Under the pieces are notes generated by a model. The model did not search any database. It saw nothing but the letters and a program-made list of their open reading frames with translations, and had not been told where the DNA came from. DNA of 64,000 nt. Origin: Begonia masoniana. Lineage: Eukaryota > Streptophyta > Magnoliopsida > Cucurbitales > Begoniaceae. The translations under genes and the position numbers were made by a program. Location of the stretch: NCBI GenBank assembly GCA_022432975.1, contig CM039502.1, positions 12,624,954 through 12,688,953 of the forward strand, in the 5' to 3' direction. This document shows positions 24,401-34,531 of the stretch, piece after piece (position 1 is the first letter of the stretch; every line of letters begins with the position of its first letter).

Positions 24401-24588
24401 AAACTGTTACCTATATTGCCGATGCCAACAATTTTGCCCTTTTGGTTTCCACCAAAAGTGACACTCCCTTTCTTTTTGTTGACAGCAGCAAACATGGTTG
24501 AGTCTCCTGTCATATGCCTCGAACATCCACTGTCGAGGTACCACTGGTTCTTTCCAGGAGAGCACTCAACCTGCAAGACAGAATTCAA
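21491..24588 (-). pseudogene. Copia A pol: protease-integrase-RT-RNase H, broken
   Basis: Read from right to left: protease [14 protein letters not shown] near the start; integrase zinc region [16 protein letters not shown]; integrase core with [22 protein letters not shown] and [16 protein letters not shown] with the YVDDIIFGS active site (about 22395-22420); RNase H with [25 protein letters not shown] and [20 protein letters not shown]. An in-frame TAG lies at 22783-22785 between integrase and RT. A short frameshifting deletion near 21765, inside RNase H, is evident from comparison with copia B. Pol sits in the -1 frame relative to gag and begins without an ATG. Confidence 0.93.
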
Positions 24589-26165
24589 TTGGTCTTCTTA
24601 GGTACCCAAATCTTTTGGGTCCTAGTGTTAGTCTTGGTTCCTTTAGGAACCCACTGTAACTTGCTACCTGGTTTCATAGTGTTTGTTTTTAAAGGACATA
24701 TGAAGGACTTATGTCCTACTTCATTACATGTATGGCAAGTAGCCGGTTTGACAAAAAAATTCTTAAAAACTTTTCTCTTATTGAACTTGTCATAGCCTAA
24801 ACCTGCTTTATCATGAGTAGCTCTATGATTCTCTATTAGTAAAGTTAAGTTCTTACTACCATTTGAGAACCATAGAACAAGTTTATTCAAAGACTCATTT
24901 TTCTTTTTAAGTTCAATAATTTCCTTCTCATGCAGGTCTACTTCTTTAGCATGCTTTTCTAATAAATCTGTATTATCCTTTTTCAACAGATAGTATTTAG
25001 TTTTCAGCATCCCAAACTGTTTAACTAAGTCATTAAAAGCATCAATTAGTTCATCTTCTTCATTATCACTATCGCTATCACTTGAAATATTTGAAGAAGA
25101 AGTACTAACCTTATCCTCGTGTGCCATGAAGCACAGATTTGCAACTTCCTCATCTTCTGAAGAGGAGGTGTCACCTTCACTGTCATCCCAAGTGGCCTTC
25201 ATAGCCTTCTTCTTGAACTTCTTGGGATACTTCTTTGTCTGTGGACAGTCTGCCTTCATATGGCCAGGCTTTCCACATCCAAAGCAGGTGATTTCCTTGT
25301 CCTTTTGGGACTTCTCACCCTTTGAAAATCTTTTTCCCTGCATCCTTTTCCGTTGCAGGAATCTACTGAATCTCCTAGTGATGAGAGCTATATCCTCATC
25401 ATCTTCCTCTTCTTCATCCTCAGATACTTCATTTTTGCTTGAGGAGGCTTTCAGAGCTATATCCTTCTTCTTGGTGACCTCTTTTTCCTTGAGATCCTCC
25501 TTTTCATTTGCTCTCATTGTGATCTCATGCGTCATGAGAGATCCAATGAGTTCCTCAAGCCTTAGGACTTTTAGATCCTTTGCTTCCTGAATTACAGTCA
25601 CCTTTGGCTGCCAACTCCTTGGAAGACATCTAAGAATCTTCCTGACCTGTTCTTCACAAGAATATGATTTACCAAGAGCTTTTAAGCCATTGGTAATGTT
25701 AGTAAACCTTGTAAACATAGAAGATATAGATTCATCTTTCGGCATAGAAAATAACTCATACTCATGTACAAGCATATTCAATTTACTCTCTTTTACCTGA
25801 TTTGTTCCCTCGTGAGTAACTTCTAATAAGTGCAAAATTTCTTGAGCACTTTCACACCCTTGTACCCTATTAAATTCATCTCTATTTAAGGCACAATACA
25901 GGGTGTTTATCGCCTTAGCATTAAGGCTTAGATTTCTCTTATCAGACTCAGTTAGATCAGTAGAAATCTTAGGAACACTTTGGCCATCTACAGTTTTCAT
26001 GGCTTTAAATGGACCATATTCTATAATGTTCCATAGCTCATAGTCCATGGCTTGAATGAATATCTCCATTCTAGCTTTCCAGTAAACATAATCACTCCCA
26101 TCCAAGAAGGGAGGCCTATTTGTAGCTTGACCTTCTCCGTGTGTGGAGTTTGTGTTGAATGCCAT
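24585..26165 (-). CDS. Copia A Gag
   Basis: An open frame of 526 residues from ATG 26165 (eight more in-frame codons exist upstream, but copia B supports this start, MAFNTNS). It contains the gag block DGSDYVYWKARMEIFIQAMDY, a UBN2-like helical region (SMFTRFTNITNGLKALGK), a lysine-rich stretch, and two zinc knuckles, CFGCGKPGHMKADC and CHTCNEVGHKSFIC. It ends IWVPKKTN, with pol overlapping in another frame. It packages element RNA in cytoplasmic particles. It looks intact and could act in trans for deletion derivatives. Confidence 0.9.
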   Translation of the reverse strand: MAFNTNSTHGEGQATNRPPFLDGSDYVYWKARMEIFIQAMDYELWNIIEYGPFKAMKTVDGQSVPKISTDLTESDKRNLSLNAKAINTLYCALNRDEFNRVQGCESAQEILHLLEVTHEGTNQVKESKLNMLVHEYELFSMPKDESISSMFTRFTNITNGLKALGKSYSCEEQVRKILRCLPRSWQPKVTVIQEAKDLKVLRLEELIGSLMTHEITMRANEKEDLKEKEVTKKKDIALKASSSKNEVSEDEEEEDDEDIALITRRFSRFLQRKRMQGKRFSKGEKSQKDKEITCFGCGKPGHMKADCPQTKKYPKKFKKKAMKATWDDSEGDTSSSEDEEVANLCFMAHEDKVSTSSSNISSDSDSDNEEDELIDAFNDLVKQFGMLKTKYYLLKKDNTDLLEKHAKEVDLHEKEIIELKKKNESLNKLVLWFSNGSKNLTLLIENHRATHDKAGLGYDKFNKRKVFKNFFVKPATCHTCNEVGHKSFICPLKTNTMKPGSKLQWVPKGTKTNTRTQKIWVPKKTN

Positions 26166-26222
26166 TGTCATTGTAAATATATCACACAATGATTAAAAGA
26201 CAGCTTAGACAATGATAACCTT

Positions 26223-26234
26223 GCTTTGATACCA
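26223..26234 (-). other. Primer binding site of copia A
   Basis: TGGTATCAAAGC on the minus strand, two bases from the 5' LTR. It fits the initiator Met tRNA 3' end with one mismatch (A for G); element C has the same variant at 44028-44039. Confidence 0.8.
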
Positions 26235-26236
26235 AT

Positions 26237-27673
26237 TGTAGGATCGGTATTGTCTAAGAGGGGGGTGAATTAGACTTTTTAATTTTGATTACGAGTCAAC
26301 CTAATTTCTCTCCTTGATTAAACTTATAGATTTAACACAAGTAATCAAATAATGTAAAGAGAGAGAGACAGAGAAATTTTGACACCAGTATTTTTACGTG
26401 GTTCGACCAAACTGCCTACGTCCACGCTCCAAGGCTCCCCCTTGAAGATTCCTTACTTCTCCTCAACGAGAAATCCTGATCGAGCTTTCGGGCGTCGATC
26501 CAAAGCCTTTTACACAATACAGGATTGAACTTTACGGGCGTCAATCCACAGCCTTATACAAATTTTGAGTTTGTAAAGTTTTGCACACAAACTACTCTCT
26601 CACAGGATCTGAATCTCAAGTTCGAATAGAGAGAGGTAGACAAAGTATGATAATTTCGCTAGTTAGGGCTCAGAATTCAATTTACAAAAGTTGTATCTTT
26701 GTGCTCTAACCTCGGCTTAAATACTCTGTCTTCAGAATCGGCTTGACTTCAATGCTCCTTGTCCAATAATAGAAACTTTGTTACCGTTGGAGAGCTTTCG
26801 TACAATTTCAGGTAGCCGTTGCCGATTGTAGTTGTAAGTCGTCGTCGCCATAAATGTTCTTAAGTTAAAGCTTGAAAACGACGTCACTGTAGCTTCGCGG
26901 TTTATTTGAATTCTGGCGGAAGACCAAGCTGATTTGTAGTCTTGAACCGCCATAGGATGATGCAATTGAAAAATATTGAACCGGCATCGGATGAGTAAGC
27001 TTCTAATGCTTGAACCGGTATAGAATGATGAAGCTTTAAAACACTGTCGGATGATTAAATCTTAGACGTCTTCCGCCTTTGTCGTTTAGTGACCGGAAGA
27101 GGAATTTGTTGAAGTCATCTGCCTTTGTCGTTTAGTGACCGGAGGACATAGTCATTAATAGCTTGGCCTTTTGTCGTTTTCCTATCGGTAGACTCAGCGT
27201 TAAACGCCATCGGATTAAGCAGTTCTTAAAACCATCGGATGACTTAATCTTCGAAGACATCAGCTTTTGTCATCTAGCGGGCGGTGGAGTTCTTCAATTT
27301 GCTCATCCGCCTTGTCATCTAGCGAACGGTGGACTTAGTCACTGAACGACTTCTTCTTTTATTTTCAGCCTCCGGTGAACTCATTATTTTATTAATATTT
27401 AGTTTCACCGGTGGACTTCTTTTCACACATGACCGGTGGACTTCTTTTCACACATGACCGGTGGACTTAGTTATTTTGTTTAACATATTTCAGTCCTGTA
27501 CACTTAATCACATGCATTAGATACTAAAATACCTTAATAAGGGTATTTCCAACAGATTAATAACAAATGCATAAATTATTATTCTCATTTAATAATCATA
27601 ATCAAATTATATTACGTGCATATAAACACATCATCAAAAACATATTTAGACTTAAACATTAATTAAGTCAACA
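26237..27673 (-). repeat. 5' LTR of copia A
   Basis: Same length (1437) as the 3' LTR and about 98% alike by eye. It also carries the exact 13-mer TTTGTCGTTTAGT twice (27078, 27124). The hairpin near 27533 has lost one C relative to the other copy. Confidence 0.95.
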
Positions 27674-29237
27674 GGTTGTAGGACATCCTTTACAATTGAC
27701 AGATTCAAAGAAACAGACTGCATGGATAGTCCTAAAACCAGAAGTCATCCATGCACAAACTAACAGAAAATATCCCCAACAATTTCCAGAACATTCAGAA
27801 CATGAATTAAACTGTCGAATACAGTAGTTTTTGAAACTTAGACATCAAAATCTGTGCATTGTTTTAAAATCTGAGGATCAGTACAGAACCTAACATATAT
27901 TTGCAGAATATCCAACACAGAAGTTTTAAATATATAAACAGAACATGGTTTAGAATTTCACTCTCTCAGTCGGGAATTTGTCTGACAGCCACAACCAACC
28001 TGAGAGCTCGAACCACCAGCTACCTATTCATTAGACTGAGGCACAAAGTCCTCATTTTTGGGTTCGGTACCTACATCAGGGAGTTCACCTATGAGTCTAA
28101 AACTCAGTAAGAACATATAAAATAATGCAATGATGCATATGCTATGCATGAACTTTCAGAAATACAGTGACAGTACAGAACATTACGTTTCAGTGGCAGA
28201 GGGGTATAAGTGGGGCTTATAGGGGAACTCGCGAACAGTGGGTGCACTATCAGGCACAAACAGTAATACAGAACAGAACAGAAACAGATCTGGGGGCCAG
28301 TCCCCATCCCGCACTTAACCAGTACATTTCAATCAGATTTTTATCTTGCTTAACTTCAAAACCGTGTACAGAAAACAGTTTTGCATGAACTTTCAGAAAA
28401 TCGTGTATGCATGGACATTTACAGTGCTTACAGTTAATACAGCAGAGAACAAGAAGATAAAATAACAGGAACCTGAACAGAAACCACAGAACTTAACTCT
28501 AACCCTTCGACCCGAAACCAGCCGACAGAATGTAAAACCTAGTACTTCCGAGATGTAGGGCCTTAAGGGCCAACCTACGGATATGAACTTACCTGTTATC
28601 CACGATGCAGTCAGCTGGAAAGTTTCAAAAATGCACAGATCTGTAACATGCACGTAGAGAAATAAACAATGCTGCAAATGCTAACTAATAAGTTAGAAGA
28701 ATCAGCAGCAACACGTTTCAAATCTTTAGAAAACACACAAACGTGTTTTCATCCAAAGACAGTGAGTTTTCTCTAAATACCATAACCCTAAACTTCGGTG
28801 AAAACCCACATTAAACTTGTCCAAACTTGTTAGCTTGAGTAGATGCTTACCTTTTTGCTGAAGGAAACAGAAGAATGCAAGAGAAACAAGGTTTGATACT
28901 TTGTTTCAGTCGCCTGGAAGAGAGAAAGCCAAGAGGGAAGGGAGAAGCAGAGAGGTGAAGTGAAGATTTTACGTAGGAGGAAGAACTTAACTTCCTCAAC
29001 AAGCTGCCATGTGTCGACTATCCATTGGCTATCTCCCACCAACCTTAATTTCTCTCCAATTTACCCTTCCATGCATTTTAAACTTAGTGTTTTGTTTAGT
29101 TAGCCATTAGTTCGGTTCTCTCCTCACTAAATGCTCCAAAATTTACAATAAAATAGTTATTGTATTTATGACAATTTTAATTCATACAATAATTCAACAG
29201 ATTATTACACGGCCAAAATGTCGGGTGTTACAAATCC

Positions 29238-29874
29238 TAACTATATTGTGCTTACGAATCAACCTTAACAGCACCACAATATTCAGATCGGCTTCCAAAA
29301 TATTATTTCCATCTTGAAGTCAACTTTCCAAATATTTTTAGGAATAAATCTGTCAGTAACTTCCACAGAAACTAAAGCTCAAATATCATTGGTAACTCCC
29401 ATATCTTTGATTTAATTCAGTTACCAAATTAGATTAACCACCGCAAGGAATAAGGAAACCAAATCTTAACAAATTCGGTTGTGTGACACACCATGTGACA
29501 CTTTAGGAAAGTTACCATAACAACTCGGATATTCGCCCAATAATTCAGTAAAGCATTCCATTAATCATGGGAACTCGAAGCCCAGCAGATCGTACCAAAT
29601 CTTTATCAAATCTGCTTTCCAAATAAAAGTTTTCCAAAAAACAAGTGCATATACCTTTTTCAATAACTTTCCTAATATTCTTGTTTCCTTATTTTTCTCT
29701 TCCACAGAATCATCATGATTGCTCGTAAAATACCATCCAATAATCTGAATAAGCTATTTTTTGAGCACCAAACAATAAATCATCAATTTGTAAAATCATG
29801 GAATAAAATATTATTTTTATAATATATTGCCAAAAAATCAAATGCCAACACTTATGCAAATCTTTTCATTTACA
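29238..29874 (-). repeat. 3' LTR of element C, right part
   Basis: Continues the LTR interrupted at 15858 and matches 45071-45706. It ends TTTACA next to a minus-strand purine tract (GCCAAAGGGGAAGAT), the polypurine tract of C. Confidence 0.92.
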
Positions 29875-31481
29875 ATCTTCCCCTTTGGCATTTTTTGGCA
29901 AAATCAATATAATCAATAATTTCAATAACTCCCCCTGAATTTTCTCTCCCTGGATTGATGGCTTCAAAACATCATCAAAATACTCCCCCAAAATTACCAA
30001 AATACTCCCCCTTTTTGCCATAAAAAGACAAATATATATATATATATAAGGGAATAACAACTACTATAACAGCAGCATAATCACTATAAATACCAAATAA
30101 TCACCATAGGGAGATAACCAATATCATCATAAACAACAGATAAGCATCACCAGCACCAATATAAGCACCATTATCATAGAAAATATAATATCCAGATAAG
30201 AATCAGAATTGTCATATGAGTACCATAGTGAAATAGTCAAAACACGGGAAATATAATACTCAAATTGTAAAAAGGTTATCCAAAGAGGAAATATCATCAG
30301 AAGAAAGACCAACCCGATTGTAGTTGTTGGCAACAGCTAGCTCGTATTATTTTCCTTGGACAGATTCTTCTTCAACATAAAATAATGGAACATCCTCCAC
30401 TACTACTTCAGTGACATCCTCAGTGACATTAGTTGAAAATCCTGACTTTTCAATGATTTTGATCTTCTTAACCAATTCCTTCACATTAGCAGCTTCATTT
30501 CTCTCGAAAATATTACCAGCAGCATCCTTAGCAGACATTTTTACGACAAGATCATCAAGCATCCAATAACTACTATCTTTTCATTTTCTATTTTCAAAGA
30601 CCATTTGCTGATCATTCAAAAATTTCTGTTCACCTTGAAGTAGCTTGATAAAACAAGACAACAATGCCGAATCAGAAGCATTATTAAAATTAAAAACATT
30701 GTCGAGAGCTGGAACACCCTCAGGAACACCATCTAGAACATTAACCTGATCATCTGCCGGAAGCTTGTAGCTATTTCTTAATCTCCTCCTGATCCTTATC
30801 AACAACTTTTTATCCAAATTACAGCTTGTGGAGAAAAAAGAATACCATAATTCAAACAAGGAAGCGGAAGAGCTAACCATTTATTCTTACAATCGGCATG
30901 ATTCACAATCAATTCCCAGAGAAGTAAGAGAACAGTTTCTCATAGCAATCTTTGGTAGGTTAGAATGCTTAACAGTAAGTTGCAAGGCAGAAAAATCTTT
31001 ACCACGGGGCTAGATGCGTCTGACACCCCCAGTGACATCAAAAGTTATCTTGATAAAAATGAGAGAAAAACTTCACAGAATTAATCTAGTGGCAGCACAG
31101 GTTTAGTGGCAGAACTCGAACAAATATCCCTTGAATTCCCATAAATTTTGGAAAATAAATCCAAAGTCTTCAAATAAGTTGGGAAATAAACCCAAGGATA
31201 TAGCTACGATCAAATCCCATAAAAGTCTCCATCAATATATTTGAGATTAACTCCAAATTTTCATAAAATCACTGAAAGATTCATAGAACTTCTTGTGTCA
31301 TGCTTGAAGTTACAGACCAAAAGTCTCAAACGAAATATTAACAATAAAAGAAATCCCTTCTTTTTCTTTTTCTTTTTCTTTTCCTTTTTTTTTCATTTTT
31401 TATTTTTTATGAAAGCAAAATAAACAAAAACTTACAACATAGAAGAACCTCTTCATATGACACATAGGTCTAAGGCAGACC
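29875..31481 (-). other. 3' internal region of element C, decayed, integrase/RT missing
   Basis: It holds purine tracts on the minus strand (29876, 29931, 29981, 30003), a TA repeat at 30031-30048, and two short frames (30347-30562 and 30581-30880) that may be remnants of a third ORF. No integrase, RT or RNase H motif is found between the protease motif at ~31500 and the LTR, so most of pol was deleted. Confidence 0.65.
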
Positions 31482-32737
31482 TCAATTCTTCAAATATCTC
31501 TCTTCACCTGTCATATGTCTAGAACATCCGCTATCAAAATACCATGCATTGGTTCCGATCGCCTTTAGTGAAAGTTGTGTAACATTACACTTTAAATTTG
31601 ATTTCTTCACCCATTTTTGATAAGGAAATCTATAAGAGGAGGCATTTCTAATAGAACCCAATCTTAAATCAGCAAGATAAGTAAAGCATTTAGGGCGAAT
31701 ATGTCCATGGCGTTGGCAATAGTGACACACAGAACCATATATGTTACATTTTCTGCTTGCAGCATGATAGAAGTTATAGGAATTTGATTTTCTGACAGTT
31801 CTTGGCATTCTGTTTGCAAATTGCTTTCCCTTGTAATCAAATCACTTGTCTGACACCGGCTGGAACACCGAACTTGCCCTTACAAATTTCATCACAGAGC
31901 GATTTTCTTTTACTGCAACAGTCTATACAACAGAGCTTTCACCTTTAAAACCCAGTCCAAACCGATTTACGCTTGATTTGCCGACATTTAAAATATCATC
32001 GAGATTAGAAGAACCTAAATTCAGCATTTTGACATTCTTCTTCATGAGGCTTATCTCATTGGTTAAATCATTAGCTTCATCCTGACTTGCTTTCAGCTTT
32101 GTCTCCAAATCATCAATAACATTTTGAAGATTGTTCTTCTCATCCTTCAAATTTTTAATATGTGCGTGTAGAAGCTGATTTACTTTAACAAGCTCAATCC
32201 ATTTCTCATGCAGAAACTTATATTCTCCAATAAGATCTTCTTCTGTGACTAGTTCTTCGTCTTCATCACTATTACTAGAAAATCCGTCTGTGACACCGCC
32301 TATAACACTACCATTTTCTTCACGTTCTGCCTTTCCAACGAGCGCCACATGGTTGCTCTGAAATTCGTCTTCATTTTCTGACTCATCCTCACTCCAAAGT
32401 GCATTCAGAGAATTCTTCTTTTTCTTTAAGGTATTAGCACATTCTGCTTGTATATGCCCGAAACCTTCACACTCTCTACACTGTATACATTTGTTCTTGA
32501 ATGGTTGATCAGACACATAATTTTCTTCTCTGTGCTTCTTGATGCTTGAAGAACCATTTTTGAAGTGCTTGACACCCTGCTTGACACCGCGAGTATTTCT
32601 TCCAAATCTCTTCATAACTCTGCTGAAATTCTTCAAAAGCAGGGCTAGTGATTCCTCCAAGTCATCTTCATCATGCTGGTTGTAATTCTGTACCTCTGTT
32701 TTCAAAGCAACTCCCTTTGCCTTCTTATTTTCTGTCT
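31482..32737 (-). pseudogene. Element C gag (3' part) and protease start
   Basis: Continuation of the gag interrupted by copia B. The 31923-32737 part has an acidic/lysine-rich region, zinc knuckle CRECEGFGHIQAEC and a coiled coil. Stops follow in 31809-31925. The 31482-31808 frame has a second knuckle CHYCQRHGHIRPKC and ends with [13 protein letters not shown], the start of a copia protease. Across the copia B insertion the two gag parts join in frame at a lysine-threonine pair. Confidence 0.88.
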
Positions 32738-34256
32738 TGAAGGATCGGTATTGTCTAAGAGGGGGGTGAATTAGACCTTTTAAATTTTAATTACTAGTCA
32801 ACTTAATTTCTCTCCTAGATTAAACTTATAGATTTATCACAAGTGATCAGATAATGTAAAGAGAGAGAGAGAGAAATTCGACACCAGTATTTTTACGTGG
32901 TTCGGCCAAACTGCCTACGTCCACGATCCAGGGCTCCCCCTTGAAGATTCCTTACTTCTCCTCAACGAGAAATCCTGATCGAGCTTTCGGGTGTCGATCC
33001 ACAACCTTACACAATCCTGGATTGAACTTTACGGGCGTCAATCTACTGCCTTACAAGTTTTTCAGATTTGAATGAAGATTACAATAATCTAAAAGCTCTC
33101 AAAACAGAATCTCAAGTTTTGAATAGAGAGATGTAGAAAACTGATACAGAGTATAATTAATCGCAAGTTAGGGCTCAATAGAAAATTCGCAAAAGTTAGT
33201 CTTCGAGCCTTTTCTTCTGCTTATATACTCTGTATAAAATTGCTTCAGAAAATTGAATGCTTCTTTCTTCAAAATGGAGAAATGTTACCGTTGGGAAGCA
33301 TCCGTACTGAAGCAGATATCCGTTGCTTCTGAAAATGTTGTTCGTCGTCGCCATTAAAGGTCTGGAGTTAATGCTGAAAACGACGTCACTGTAGCTTCGC
33401 GGCTAACTTTGAATTCTGGCGGAAGTTCACCGGCAGATGCAACTTATGAGCAGGGACACGTCATCGGTGAATGCAGCTTGAAATGTCATCGGCAGATGTA
33501 TCCTAAAAATCCATCGGCAGATGTATCCTTGAATTCCATCGGCAGAAGTATCATTGAATTCCATCGGCAGAAGCATCTTCAACTTCTATCGGCTGAAGCA
33601 TCTTTAAAACTCCTCGGCAGAGACAATTCGTAAAACTCATCGGCAGAGACAATCCGTGAACTTCATCGGCACATTCTATCTTCAAATCCATAGGCAGATG
33701 TTTCTTTAAAAACGCCATCGGCAGAATTCTCTTTAAAAACCATCGGCAGATGAACTCTTGAAAATTGTCGTCTAGTGATCGGCATGTGCAAGCTTGAACG
33801 ACATCAGTATGAGTAGCGTCAAATGCTATCGGTAGATCCATCTTGACACGTCATCGGCAGATATCTTCAAAACCGCTTCGGCAGATGAAACAAATAAGCG
33901 CTTACCACGTCATCGGTAGATGTCTTCAAAAACGCTTCGGCAGATGAGACTTGTAAATGTCATCGGCATATACACCTCAACACGTGATGAACCGGCATCG
34001 GCAGGAGTAGCTTCAACAGCTATCGGCAGATGCAACATTTCTTTGTCGTGTAGCGATCGGTATATGCAAGTCTGTTTCTATTTCATTCTGTATACTCAAA
34101 CCGATTTATTAGACAACTAAAATACCCTTTTCAAGGGTATTTCCATATAAACTCATATTCATTATTTTCTTTAAATACACATAATCAAATTGTACATTAA
34201 TTATACAAATACATAATCAAAAACAAATTATGACTTAAGCACTCTATAAGTCAACA
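32738..34256 (-). repeat. 3' LTR of copia B
   Basis: TG..CA, 1519 bases. Bases 33420-34070 contain about 24 CATCGGCAGATG-like units at irregular 20-40 base spacing. A hairpin AATACCCTT-TTC-AAGGGTATT lies at 34121-34141, at the same relative place as in copia A. Confidence 0.95.
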
Positions 34257-34531
34257 ATCTCCCCCTTTTTGATTATGACAATATAAATTTGATTAACTTT
34301 GATACTCCCCCATAATTCTAGCCGCTCCCCCATAGTATGTGCATTTTATTAAAATAACCATTCATAGCAATTCCAGAAACACAGAGTATATCCAAAGAAT
34401 GTTATCCAATCAAACTCAATCAAATATAGTATTCTCCCCCATTGACATTATAAAAAAAAATAATGCATTCAACATTAGAGTATGTGTAGTAAACTAAAGA
34501 TAGTCATTGAAAGGAACAGCAAAAAAAATCA

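Larger units (their letters stand above)
17105..27673 (-). mobile_element. Sirevirus-like Ty1/copia element A, full length, 10.6 kb
   Basis: Two 1437-base LTRs (17105-18541 and 26237-27673) are flanked by GGTTG on both sides (17100-17104, 27674-27678), a perfect target duplication. On the minus strand the order is LTR, primer site, gag, protease-integrase-RT-RNase H (copia order), a third ORF, several polypurine tracts, LTR. Large size, long gag with zinc knuckles, a third ORF after RNase H and repeated GGGGGAG tracts (18543, 18592, 18607, 18721) fit Sirevirus/Maximus. The LTRs differ at roughly 25 positions by eye. Pol is disabled, so it is young but no longer autonomous. Confidence 0.95.
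15859..29232 (-). repeat. Solo LTR of a Ty3-type element (about 2.8 kb), split by copia A
   Basis: Plus-strand text starts TGTGACGGCCCG and ends CGGGTGTTACA, so on the minus strand it is TGTAACACCCG..CA, as in Del/Tekay-type LTRs. AATCC precedes it (15854-15858) and follows it (29233-29237), a perfect 5-bp target duplication. The unoccupied site is visible in the other C LTR near 45066-45070. With no internal region, LTR-LTR recombination must have removed it. Copia A occupies 17105-27678 (with duplication) inside it. Confidence 0.88.

Noticed and set aside
25126..25590. 154-aa plus-strand ORF opposite copia A gag
   Set aside because: Mirror of the acidic/lysine-rich gag frame; serine-rich antisense shadow.
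33409..33841. Frames across the CATCGGCAGATG array in copia B LTRs (both strands)
   Set aside because: Repeated motif translated; identical in both LTRs; no protein family.
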